Assembly: GCA_001579985.1 (NCBI GenBank)
Contig: LRSR01011046.1
Coordinates: forward strand, 1-38,609
DNA from: Hypsibius dujardini
Lineage: Eukaryota; Tardigrada; Eutardigrada; Parachela; Hypsibiidae
DNA length: 38,609 nucleotides
Reading direction: 5' to 3'
Part shown: positions 9,352 through 20,349 of the stretch, piece after piece
How the letters are laid out: each line of letters opens with the position of its first letter
Position numbering within the stretch: position 1 is the first letter of the stretch
Position numbers and translations under genes: made by a program
Notes under the pieces: generated by a model
The model's database searches: none
What the model saw: the letters and a program-made list of their open reading frames with translations, nothing else
What the model was told of the DNA's origin: nothing

Positions 9352-12300
9352 TCATTGATTAGCCATGATAATGTCAGAAATCCAGTCGGTCACAGCGCTG
9401 GTTTTCTCGTATACCTGCGCGAGATGGAAAAAGCGTCTCTGGGACATGTTCTTTTGAAACATTTTGGCGTATTCAAACCAGGACTTACGATTGGATAATC
9501 CGGGTTGCCGCAGTCATTGGCAGTACTGACGATTCCGATACTCAGCCATCGACCTCGCTCATCCTGACAGACCAGCGGGCCCCCAGAATCATGATTGCAA
9601 TTACCGCTGTAACCTGAGAAATCATTTTTTTGCTCAAACCCAATTGCCTTGTTAAATCAGACGTTCTCTGCGGTCCGTCGCACGGGCCGAATTTATTAAT
9701 CGGAGTGGCTATTTTAACCCTCTTTTTGGGGCCCAATAAAATATCGGCTATTTTATCCCTCTCTGAATACATCAATTGGGGCCCCCAAATCTTTCCTCTG
9801 CTATTTTATCCTATACATGTTGTCCAACTGTCCATCCTTTGTCCATCCCTTGATCGTCCGTCCGTGCTCGGACAGATGATCGAACAACGAACACTAACTG
9901 AACTGATAGCGGATGAACGGACTAACGGACGGACTAACGGACGGACTAACGGACGGACAACGGACGGACGGACGGATGGACGGACGGACGGACGGATGGA
10001 CGGACGGACGGACGAATGGACGAACGAACGGACGAACGGAGAGCATGGGAGGGGTAAAATAGTCAGGGTGCTATTTTGCTCCTAGTGATGTAGTTAGGGA
10101 AGTGTAAATTAGCCAGGGTTGTACTGGGCCCAGAGAGGGGTAAAATAGCCGGGGTACTATTGGGTCCTCATACACTACAAGGAAGAGGTAAAATAGCTGT
10201 AACCTTAATTAATTTGTCCTTACCTGCTCCGGCACATATCATCCGGGGGGTAATTGGGAAATCCATCGGATGGTCATGTATCGCGCGACAGTGCTCGTCC
10301 GAGATGACCGTCATCTCCACCTTGAACAGATTGTTCGAGCCTTGCGGCCGGTTCATGGCGACGTTGTCGAACTCATCGCCGGCCCAGACGGCGGGATCAC
10401 GACGCTGTAGAGGATCGTTTGGCCGTTGACGTCCAGTCACAAAAATTGACGGGTGGTCTTTCACGCCCATACCTTAGAGGCATGTCATCCTCATTACATA
10501 CAGTCGCCACCAATAAAGAGAAAGTGTTGCAAAGAACTATGTTAAACCTTTCCTCACCGGAACTGATGCATTTTGTTCCTGCCGGAATTTCCAATCCCTG
10601 CCGGGGAAGGCAGGCCGGGACGATATTCTTGCGGAAGGGTACCTTGAATTTCAGTTTGTGAAGGATGTAATCGTAGTCGACGGTCCGCACTACGTCAAAG
10701 ACACCGTCCAACCAGTCGGGATGTCTATAATAAAAATTTGATACCGCAACTTACTTTCATGCGTCTTCACCTTGCGATAATAAAACATTCAATCACATCG
10801 CGCTTTTAATGATGTGATCACCATGCAGACATGCTGCGAGATTCGCATTTGAGAATTTTAAAATTTTAAAATTAAGCAATTGCTTGGACGTTAAAGGTCC
10901 AAAACGTACTCGAAATATTTTTCCACCGGAACGTCAATGGCGCCGTCCTCTTCGGCCGTTAAGGAGAGCTTGTGGCCACCCACGCGGAAATAAATTTCCG
11001 CCCTACAATATATAAAGTATCTTATCCTATTCTATACGCAGCAGTATCAAAAGTAGTAATAAAAAACTCACGTTTCATTGAAGATACAGTGAGCAGCCGA
11101 TAAAACCCATCTATCAAACAGAGAGATTGTTAATCTCATACGAATAAACGATGCAATCGCAAAGTGGAAGAATGACGTCTTACTGGTCTGAGATAAGGGT
11201 TCCACCGCATACCTAAAAGAGCTAATTGCTTACCCCAAAACGATTAAATTTGGATATTACTGTACCGTACAATTTGTACGACGCAAGCACGCCTTTTTCT
11301 CGCCCAAAGTTTGTCAGTATCCAAATAATGGAACTCAACAGACGTAGCTTAAATAAACGTTTTTTAGATTTGTTTAACCGGATTTCAGTTTGGAATGCAT
11401 GAGCGAAATATTTATAGCTGATCCAGAGGAGGGGCACGTGTACATGTCAAAAAGGATGGATTTCGATAATAAATTCAAAAATTGATTCATAGCTCAGCTT
11501 TCAGACCCTTCCTTGGTTGAGGCAAATCGTTTGAAAATTGCAGTCTGGATGAGAGTAATTACGAGACGTTTATAATGATATATACGACGAGTTCCACTAC
11601 ACGGAAATTACTACTGACTAGATTCGGGCCAGAAAAATGAATGGCTCGCAGTATTAGGGCACTATTCGTACCTCTAAACTGTGAAAATATATATTGGGGT
11701 ACGGTACCTGATACAATTTCATATCCCGGGGATTTCTCTCGATCATCGCCACGTGCCACTGAGGGAGAACGAAAAAATGGATTATCACAAGGCGATGAAT
11801 GGATGGAGGAAGTTAAGGCATTACCGGGAGTGAGAATCGCCTCGCCTCTTCACCTGGACAAACAACATCACAACAACCGTTCACCATTGTGCCATACCAA
11901 CCAATTGATGTTTGGCAGTTTTTAGTAGGTTCCGGTGAATGTACCTCCCATAACGCGGCTAACACCGTCGTTTCCCATGGGGAAATGCGAGACGCCACAC
12001 TCTGGCGTACAATACTCCTTTTTTTCATCCGAGCCGTCCTCGCAGTGTCTCACACCGTCGCACCCAAGGGCCGCATTGTAGGCTCCTTTTCCGTCGTCGC
12101 ACTTTATCGTGTTGGGCGGATGCTCCAACAGTACAGCTTGAATTCGGAAGCCACGGTAGGCGTTTGTTGCGTCCGTTTTCAGGGTTAAAAGGATTTCTGT
12201 CCAATTCCTGAATTCACGACCAAATTCTTGTCACATACGGCAATCAGAGTATTACTTGGGGGCGATTTTCAGAGGTGGAAAGGCAAAATGGCTCCACTTG

Positions 12301-14981
12301 ATTTTTTAACTTGGTCCAGTATTAGTGATCATTTATAAAATTTAGTTGATTGGCATGGCTCTGAAAACCTTTTTTGGGCACAATTTAAAAGTCCGGAAAA
12401 CAATGAAATATTCCATTTCCCTTGATAGTCACTGCAAAGATTTCGGTTTTTGGAAAGGGTTCAATCTCAAAAATGTTGTCACCACCCCTTTTCAAGTTCA
12501 ATTTTAAATCAACTGATATCCACAGAATTGTTTTTAGAGATTAGGGGCGAAGTTATGAGACATTTCTAGAATCTCACTCGGAAGTTTCCTGTCTGAACTG
12601 AAACTGATCCATAGCTCCGCCCCCTGACATCCGAAAAATTCTGCTGATGCCCATCAATTCCACATTGATTTTGGAGAGAGGTAGTGAATAAAAAATGTTG
12701 AAATCGAACCCTTTCCAAATATCGAAATTGTTACAGTGCTAATGAGGGGAAATGGAATCTTCCAGTAAATTCCAAGCTTTGAAATTCCACCAAAAAGAGT
12801 TTTCCGAGCCACGTCAATGAAATAAATTTTATAAATTACCACGAATATGAAATTAATTTGAAAAATGAAGCGGAGCTATTTTGTACTCCACCTCTGAAAA
12901 TCCTCTCAAGTTAGGCACCTTGTACATATTATGTAATCAAAGGAGGGTTGGTGGGTGGTCTGTACCCTTGATTACTCACCAGTAAAATAGGCCCCGCCCT
13001 TTAGCATAATTTTGATTATCTGGGTAGGTGGGTGGTCGAAAAAGGCCTATTTTTGATTACGTAATAAGTGCATGGCGTCTTAGTCTAGTTCCGTATTGGG
13101 TCATGTGCGTAAACCTTACTGGAAGTAAAGCACAAGGGCTTGTTCTTTGAAGTTCTGACCGCATAAGACGTGCGTTTTATCATTAGCCACGTCGTATGCA
13201 GTCAGGGTATCGTGACAGTCCGGTCCCAAATCCAGGAACACACTTTCCAGCTGAACCACTGATTCTTTAGTGCTGTAAAGTAAATTAAGGGACAGTTTAC
13301 TCAAAAGATTCGGATGGAAATATGTTTGTAAAGTCTTTTTCGGACCTCCAGTCGTTTTTGATGACATAAGTTGATATGTAATTGTCATAATAGTATCCGG
13401 GGTAGTTTGGACTTGCGATGAATTTCACCTCGTCGGGAGTGTCGAGGGATATGACAGGCACCTCCCAGACCGGGGGCTCGGCACTGGTGTAGAGTAGTTC
13501 TAGAAACATTGATTGATGAGTTACAAGTACTTACACAAGGTCTTTAGGAACTTAATAAATTACAAAAATTAAAATCATGAATAAATTTTTTGTTGTTTTC
13601 TTTTCAGGAGACTTACCCAAGCTCCATCCGCTTTTCGTGACAGTGTTGTTGTCGGTGATGAAGTCCAGGACACCTCGGTTGGTAAGCATCGCGAGCATGG
13701 GGGCCTTCCTTTTCCCGCAAAGTGGATCTGGAATTGCAGATGCAATGGTAAAGTCCCTTAACTTTTATCTTTTTTTCTGGGAGTCAAGCCTATTCCAAGT
13801 CCTCCCTTCATGTGCCTTTTAGAAATGTTCAGGAGTCCCGTATTCAATTTGGAATCGATGATGATCATCCAAACGCTTTTTGGAGGAGAGGGGCACAAGA
13901 TCAGCGGAGGGGCAAAATTGTGTGTTTGTTGAAGAAGAATGAACTTGCTGAGGCGTCATTCACATATTACGTAATCAAAGGAGGGTAGGTGGGTGGTCTA
14001 GACCCTTGATCACTCACCAGTAAAATAGGCCCCGCCCTCAAATATAATTTTGATTTTCTACATAGATGGGTGGTCGAAAAAGGTAGTTTTTTGATTAAGT
14101 AATATGCTAATGGCGCCTACAGCATACAGTGTGATTGGTTCTAGAATTAGTCTGTAGCTCCACCTCCTTGCGTTTATATAGACCTTTGACGGATGCCAGT
14201 CGATTCCACATTAAATTATGGATGTTACAGGCCCACGATTTCACAACTGTCAGCTTAAGGGATCTACTCGTACTTACCATAAATGCCATCGCCAGATATT
14301 TGGTGGTTTCCTTGAAAACCAGCGGCAATTGCTTCTCCAAAGTCTCGTGGCGCTGCATGATAAATAGCAGGAAGTTTATGCACAGACCCTTTGAAGTTCA
14401 ACCCGCGATCTCATATTCTCCAAGTTTTCCACTCTTTTTTACTTGTGATTGCGGGATCGTAGAAACGGACGAAATCATGATCACTGCAATATTACGATAT
14501 ATAATTTCAATGCAACACACGTCCATATGTTCAAATAATCAAGCTGTGAACCGTCATTACCAGACGGGATAGAATCCGGGATAGAATCCAGACTCTACGT
14601 TGAATTCGGTGAAGCGGAGCTGGAGCTTCGTGCCTTCCGGGCCCGTAATGTGCCAGCGGCAAAACTGTAGCGCGTTTAAAAAAGGTGAACGATATATCCA
14701 TTTATTTCCTGTCCTAAAAATGAGAGTTGGCAGCCGCCTATCATGCCATGGACTTACCGTCGGCTCCTCATAGGGAAAGGGGAAATTATCACTGGTAATG
14801 GTACGCACGTCCGGCCCAATTTCGATGATTCCGCGGCAAGGCACCGCATCTACAAAACAGTTTAAAAGCAATTAAAGGGGGAACTCAAACTGCTGTCTTT
14901 TGTTCGACACTACGTACCAACATAGCTGGTCAAGCAAATTACAATTGCAGCAACGGCAGAGAACCCAAGGGAGATCCTCAT
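9352..14981 (-). CDS. Secreted CUB-CUB-LDLa-trypsin serine protease
   Basis: Modular extracellular S1A protease, 641 residues, built from 18 exons whose phases all agree. Exons 5' to 3': 14918-14981, 14758-14849, 14561-14664, 14443-14483, 14278-14352, 13617-13727, 13346-13499, 13120-13272, 11945-12207, 11825-11853, 11708-11758, 11184-11212, 11072-11110, 10910-11002, 10558-10724, 10224-10472, 9489-9613, 9352-9438. Residues 1-22 form a signal peptide. CUB1 is about 26-168 and CUB2 about 173-292; both have few cysteines. The LDLa module is 298-331 (Cys pattern, CEDGSDE). Activation should occur at R349 before VMGG. Catalytic residues are His396 (SAAHC), Asp451 (YDYILHKL) and Ser581 (HDSGGPL). 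Residue 189 (chymotrypsin numbering) looks like Gly, suggesting elastase-like rather than trypsin-like specificity. The usual Gly193 is His579 and the usual SGWG is SGMG. The weakest splice call is the donor of the 13346-13499 exon (GTCCGA). Confidence 0.88.
9701..10204. mobile_element. Foldback element, copy A, with 9-bp target duplication
   Basis: A 504-bp non-coding insertion inside protease intron 9614-10223. Its ends are inverted: GGAGTGGCTATTTTAACC on the left and GGTAAAATAGCTGTAACC on the right. The arms repeat a GGCTATTTTACCCCTC-like unit and a GGGCCCAATA motif. The core (about 9895-10045) is tandem GGAC/GAAC. It is flanked by TTTATTAAT (9692-9700) and TTAATTAAT (10205-10213), matching at 8 of 9 positions. 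A second copy is at 33020-33486. Nine-base duplications and long inverted ends recall Mutator-like elements, but there is no transposase. Confidence 0.82.
12264..12902. mobile_element. 639-bp palindromic element in protease intron
   Basis: Long inverted repeat inside intron 12208-13119. The ends GATTTTCAGAGGTGGA (12264-12279) and TCCACCTCTGAAAATC (12887-12902) are a perfect 16-bp inverted pair that extends imperfectly through a CAAAATxGCTCC segment. Inner arms also pair, for example GGAAAGGGTTC near 12457-12467 with GAACCCTTTCC near 12707-12717. Non-coding, probably a non-autonomous foldback element. Confidence 0.75.
12914..13079. mobile_element. 166-bp MITE, copy 1
   Basis: Non-coding element with terminal inverted repeats of about 28 bp running inward from GGCACC/GGCGTC to TATTAYGTAATCAAA. 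It is flanked by TTA on both sides (12911-12913 and 13080-13082), the 3-bp duplication expected for PIF/Harbinger-type elements. The interior holds GGTGGGTGGTC and a CACCAGTAAAATAGGCCCCG segment. Same length as copy 2 at 13952-14117. It lies in the same protease intron as the 639-bp palindrome. Confidence 0.82.
13952..14117. mobile_element. 166-bp MITE, copy 2
   Basis: Second copy of the element at 12914-13079, again exactly 166 bp, in protease intron 13728-14277. The inverted ends match each other at about 26 of 31 positions (GGCGTCATT...CATATTACGTAATCAAA against the complement of the right end). The flanks are TGA and TAC, so the TTA-type duplication seen at copy 1 is not preserved here. 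Confidence 0.82.
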
Positions 14982-15462
14982 TTTTGTGGCCTTAATTATG
15001 CAGTTCTTTTGCCAACAAGACTGAACTTTCTAGCAAGGCTTAGGTCGTGTCCCAGCGACTCCCACAGTTGCACTTTTTACGCAGTCTTTCAAAGTCTGCC
15101 GCTGATAGAGGTGTTACGAACGGGATGGTGTAAGGTAGTACGCTGGAATTCTCTTTCACCTGCAATCAAAATGTTATCGTTGCTGTTGTCATTGAATATC
15201 CGTAGAACAATTGATTCCGTACATTTGAACACTCGCATGGTTTATCTTATCATAACTTGGATATACCTTCCGAGATTGTAGTAGTTTAAGTACTAGTACC
15301 ACTCTGTGTCTTGAGACTAAAATGACGTCTGTAAAACGGACTTCTAACAACCATACTATATATCGGTAAGGTATGCATATCTCCGTCGTGGGTCGTGGCG
15401 GACTGCCACGACCTCTGATGGGTTTTCGACGTTTTGTTTATGGAAAGAACACTCGTCTATTG
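14982..15462. other. 5' flank of the protease gene
   Basis: Upstream DNA of the minus-strand protease gene. No clear TATA box or initiator could be assigned, and the small plus-strand ORF at 15009-15281 has no recognisable domain. Confidence 0.35.
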
Positions 15463-15906
15463 GGGGCTCGTTTAAAGTGCTTACAAGTGGGATGGGCAAA
15501 TGGTAAAATGCATTATTCCCAAAATTGAACCCAAATCCAGCCTTTTGCTCCTAAACTTGTGGAGCGTGAAGATCTGATGTCGAAAGGCCGCACAACCTGA
15601 AAAGTTTGAATTTTGGACAAACGGAGTGGGGGCAATACCCGCAACCTAATAACTGCAAATGTCAGGTCAAAAACACTCAAGAATGCCTGAATTTGATGGA
15701 AGAATTGTGGCTTTTAAAATTTTTTTGAAATCTCAAAGAGGACTCTGGGAAATCAGGCCCCCACATTCCCAAAAGTTTTAGCATGATTAGGAATGATAGA
15801 CCGAATTGTGGATTTCATTTAAAAAGAATGATTTTGCCCTTTGTCGACCCCTGGCATTACGATGAGGGGTCCTGGTTCGGGATTGCAAGGACCCTAAACA
15901 AGCCCC
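15463..15906. mobile_element. Dispersed repeat with GGGTCC-type ends, copy 1
   Basis: A 444-bp non-coding block whose ends are inverted repeats: GGGGCTCGTTTAAAGTGCTT at left and, on the complement of the right end, GGGGCTTGTTTAGGGTCCTT. Internal text (GGGCAAA, a CTTGTGG-like segment, a GGGGTCCTGG segment) recurs in blocks at 25061-25542 and 28793-29160. Probably a non-autonomous DNA transposon family. The stretch 15907-16426 beyond it shows no recognised feature. Confidence 0.65.
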
Positions 15907-16426
15907 TTCTGTTTATAATATGGATCACCCCCTTCCGCCCCCGATAAATTCTTTGTTTAATTCGTATGCAACTTGCCACATTTCACCGTTTGTGCAATGC
16001 AGTATCTCATCGCAAAAAAACTAGTGCCTCGCAAATTTTCTGTTTCCTCCAGTAGCAAGTTAAACGTCATGATTCCACATGTTTTTCATGTCATTTACTG
16101 TTTTTCGGGGAGTTTTTATATGTGGAACTCTATTTCCCGCAATGATTCTCCACATACGCTCATCAGTGAGACAGCATCCCTTGTTCACTTTCGTTTTTAT
16201 GCCTCGTTCCTTTCTGACCGCAGACTGTAATATAAATCTACCGTATTTTAGGTCGTTTAGTCAAGGCGTTATGAACCTCATCATTCTGTTCCCGCTAGTA
16301 CGAAAATTGTTTTATGGAAAAATTTTGCCCATAAAGAAACGATTGCAATGTACCGGTCAAGTTAATTCGTCTTAGCACCAGTTGATATTTGTTTGAGACC
16401 GCCTATTTCCAACAATCCAGAAAACC

Positions 16427-19400
16427 TCAAGGACTCCAGGGTTGGCATAGCCCCTGAGTCAATGACGCTTGTGCTCTTGGGTCCGCAGGTAATCGATCGG
16501 ATGGCAATGCGGTTCTGTTGTACTCATTGAGCTTGACCATTAACAGTCCCACAATATCCGGCTTGTCCGCTGCAATGTTGCGATACTCGCAGGGATCATT
16601 GTGGATGTCGTACAGGCATGGCTCCTCCGTGTATGCACACGGTATTCGCTGAGCCGTCTCGAGATCTTCGCACGTTATGGCACCTTTAGCGGTTGAATCG
16701 AAAAACGTTGGGTCAAACCCGTCCTCCTCAGAATACCTTCCGCAAATAAGAAAACGTACAATCATTTTCAGGCATGTCTTATTCAATGGCTTAGTACTGA
16801 CCACTGGTCGATCCGATAACCAGATGCATTCGTATAAGATCCAATCACCAGCTTGTACTGATTCCAACGCAGAGCGTACTCCTTCCAGACCGGATCGATT
16901 TGATGGAGGATCTCCGTTCGTGGTGAAGGTTTATCTCTCGATATGGAATCCCATATATCATACCCGTCAATTTCATTGGGTTTCCCAATTCCCGCAAGCC
17001 GTAAAAAGGTGGTGAACCAATCGGTGATGTGGAAGAGCTCGTTCGAAACCCGTTTCGGCTTTTCAAGCAACGGACTTGCAATACATGCTGTTACTCGAAG
17101 GCCACCTTCCCATCTGTACAGGCAGACAACTTGTACAGATTTTCGGTACTTTTTCGAATTTATAAACAACCACTCACTGTGACGTTTTTGCTCCGCGAAG
17201 CGGGAAGTTATTGGCGTGCGTGACGGGCAGTCCACCGAGAGTATTCTCCAGTCCGGCACCGCCGTTGTCCGAGGAAAACACGACGATAGAGTTCTCGTAC
17301 ATACCCTTGCTTTTCAGCGCTGCGATCACCGCCCCGACCGAGTCATCCAAGGCAGCAACAGCACCTGCAATTTGGGATAACATTTTGTTTTGTCGAAAAC
17401 AAAAATTGACAGTTTCAGCAATTAAAATATTATTTAAATAAAATATAACAATGCTTAAAATAAATTTACAAAATACAAAATATGCTGTTCTATAAGTGTT
17501 TCTATGCCTGTAAAGATCTTTGAAATAAAGCAAGAGATTTAGTGAATAAAATATAAAGAAAATGACATAACGTGCCTGCATACTTCCGCCGTCCTTCGTT
17601 CACAATATGGGGAAAGCGATCCACGTACTTCTGCGGTACCTGAATGGGATCATCGGCATTGGCCCAGTGTGGAGCGATATGCGAAAGAAACAGGAACAAA
17701 GGCTGTAGATTGTAAAAGACACGTTAGCATTTTATACCCAAATTTTTTTGTAAATTTTAGACGTTTCTTACGTCTTCCGGGTTGTGGTCCATAATTCTGT
17801 CGACAGCTTTCTGATTGAATAATTCTGTGGCGTACTGACCGGTATAGTTCCAGCCGGGGTCGAGGTTGTCCCATAAATCAAATCTATGGAATATCTGCGG
17901 AAGCAGCTAAAAAAAGGAGACATAGATAAATTTACCTCCAAAAAAGCCAAAGTCGATTATTACGGTATAATAAAGTATGACCGAAAGTCTAAAACTAACA
18001 TTCGCAACATTTACGAAAATTGGCAACTTTTATTACAAACGGAGCGGAACGGTGCGGCTTTCATGCTTTACGGTACAGCGTTAATGGTCTTTTGTAGTCC
18101 TGCGGTTTACTTAAGACCAGAAGAACAGTGTGATGCTCTTTCTGAAGTCCTACGAACGTCTGTCAAACAGTACCTACCACAGTGGGCGTATAGTTGTAGT
18201 AGTCGTTTTGGCCGGAATAACATCCGAAAAATGAGTCAAATCCACGAAACACTATTAACGGCGAAAATTTACATCATCATTACGCGAAGCTCTAGTGGCT
18301 TCGTTATCTGCATGAATTGACATTTACGTGTACGTACGTGGTGTCATCACCCTCCGGTACATCCCTAGATGCCACTAAAAATGCATCAAAACCGTTACCA
18401 CCATTGGAGAATGTTAAACGCCAAAGCTTAAAATCCTGGTCCCGTTTTTGGAGGTTATGACGACAAAGTTTTACCTTGCCGACAAGATGGGTTTTGTATC
18501 CGGCGTCTTGCAAATATTCCGGCAGCAGTTTAACGGAAACGTCAAGGCCGCGCTGCTCTACCGTACTCAAGACCCAGTGTTGCAGACCTGCATGCATAGC
18601 AAAACGTTTGTTGGGACAGAAAACAAGTTATCCTTCCCGGACAAAAACTGCGTTCTGCTCATTGTAATCTGCGAACCATGAAGGATGTAAACGAAACTAA
18701 AATTATTTGACTAATTAGTTTTCATACTTAAAGAAACTTTAGTTGACTAAAAAGGTAAGAGTTTCTAAGCTTAAATGTGTAACTTCACTTCCTTTAGTAA
18801 AGCAGTTTAGCGTTTTAGCTGTTTGTTCTTGTAGCTTAGTTCTTTGGTAATTCTGGTCACAACTGTTTACTAAATTTAGTTTCTTTTTACTTAGATTTCT
18901 AGTGATTGAAGTAGCTAGGCTAGATAGCTGTTTCGATGAGAATCTAAAAACACTTAATCGAAAGTGACTGACTTCAAATTTTAGTTGAGTATTGGCAAAT
19001 ATTTTTGGTTTAGATTAGTTTTGCCATGCCTACCAAGCATTTACCTAGTCGAGTTGGATATTTTCCGGTCAGTAGAGCAGATCGCGAGGGTGTGCACATA
19101 TACTGCGTGTAGTAACTGTTCAATATGACACCTTCGTTGGCCATGAGATCAATGTTTGGAGTGGATATCTGGCTGGATCCGTGAAAACTGACATCATTCC
19201 AACCCTGCAGATACACAACCGGCTCTGTTCTCGCCCTCAAAGAACCACAACGTTGACCACCAAATCGTTGACTCAGCTGACAAGTAAGGAGGCTGTGAGA
19301 GAATAGTTTGACGTACCAAATCGTCCGCCAGAATGAATATGATGTGGGGCTTCTTCTTCGCCGTTTCTGGAGAGGCTGCTGACGGAGAGCGTTGCTCCAC

Positions 19401-19592
19401 TGGCTGGTGTGCCCAATAGTAGCTGTATATCCCCATAATGCCCATAGTGATACCCGTCACAAAGACCGTTGTGCAGAGGCAGTACAACAGGACCTGCTTC
19501 TTGTTGATGCCTTTCGTGAAAGACGTCATGATTCCAGTGGCACTTGGCTGCGAGGATTCGGCCATTTCTGTCGTGCTAGACGAGGCTGTCAT
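16427..19592 (-). CDS. ARSB: Arylsulfatase B-like enzyme, gene A
   Basis: Sulfatase of the ARSB (N-acetylgalactosamine 4-sulfatase) type, 572 residues. Exons 5' to 3': 19317-19592, 19045-19204, 18475-18587, 18338-18374, 18178-18251, 17772-17894, 17576-17702, 17178-17364, 16802-17113, 16427-16736. Metal ligands D90-D91 (ILADDL) and the formylglycine motif C129-TPSR are present. Also conserved are K183/H185 (GKWHLG), H269 or H273 (SHIAPHW), D336-N337 (SSDNGG) and K363 (LRGAK), so it should be catalytically competent on sulfated glycans or esters. Residues 34-56 form a membrane helix after a roughly 30-residue hydrophilic tail, suggesting a type II anchor or uncleaved signal rather than the classical cleaved ARSB signal peptide. 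Intron 17365-17575 uses a GC donor (GCAG then GCACGT). The C-terminal two exons and their intron are almost identical to gene B, whereas the others diverge. Confidence 0.88.
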
Positions 19593-20349
19593 CACGATGT
19601 AAAACGAGGCTTCGCTAAACAGTACGCCTAGTAGACAGTCAGTATGTGTATCAGCTACGAGATAACCGTTTCAGTAATCAGCAATTCAGTTAATTAATCG
19701 TTGAAACAACGCCGATAGATGAAGATATTTCGGAAATCAGACAATCTTCAGTCAGTGGTAATACGTCGAATCACCCTTGCACTGGAAACGAGATTTGTAA
19801 ACCGAATACAGGCAAACACTGGACAGTCTCACACAAACAAAACCCTTAGCAGATCCCCAACCGTTGCAGCGCTGTGTATATCGTGGTGCTGAATACTGAA
19901 GTGAATACACCCGGGGTTTGTCTCGGCAGACTCTATTTAACGTATGTAGTGTAATAAACCGCTCTTACGGCCGCTGACCGACGGAGCATTGCGGGAACTG
20001 CAAAATCAAGTTGCGTAGGGAAGATAACACCGTCGCGAATCGCTCGTTTGAGCGGCCCATTAACTGGCACCCCGAGAACTGTAAACAATGGTTTACGGGA
20101 GATGGGGAATGCACTATACTCTGACATAGGTTAGCTGGCCGTGATCTACGGAACAAAGAACAATCGTGGCTCAAGAGTATCGGCGCAGTAACTACTGTAA
20201 GTGTTTGACTAGTCCGATGGAAAAGTGACAGTTGACGTTGGGTTGCGGCACTGATTCCGCAAGAACTGGCAGGGTCCATTAAGTATAAAGTATGCATACA
20301 TAGCAGGTCGCTACAGCTGGATAGAACCAACGCATTGAATACGGTTGAT
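19593..20349. other. 5' flank of arylsulfatase A
   Basis: Spacer between arylsulfatase A and the relic repeat at 20350. The small ORFs on the minus strand (for example 19965-20330) carry no recognised domain, and no convincing core promoter was found. Confidence 0.35.

Noticed and set aside
9630-10085. 151-residue ORF with Arg/Thr/Asp repeats
   Set aside because: It translates the arms and GGAC core of foldback copy A in an intron; there is no protein-like composition.
11922-11924. In-frame TAA after the protease activation site, suggesting a pseudogene
   Set aside because: The stop lies in intron 11854-11944; splicing to the 29-bp exon 11825-11853 gives the expected VMGG-EEARRFSLP and restores the frame.
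14278-14358. Alternative frame reading VFKETTKYLAMAF as a separate CUB fragment
   Set aside because: Only the other frame satisfies the phases of both neighbouring exons and yields a single complete CUB1.
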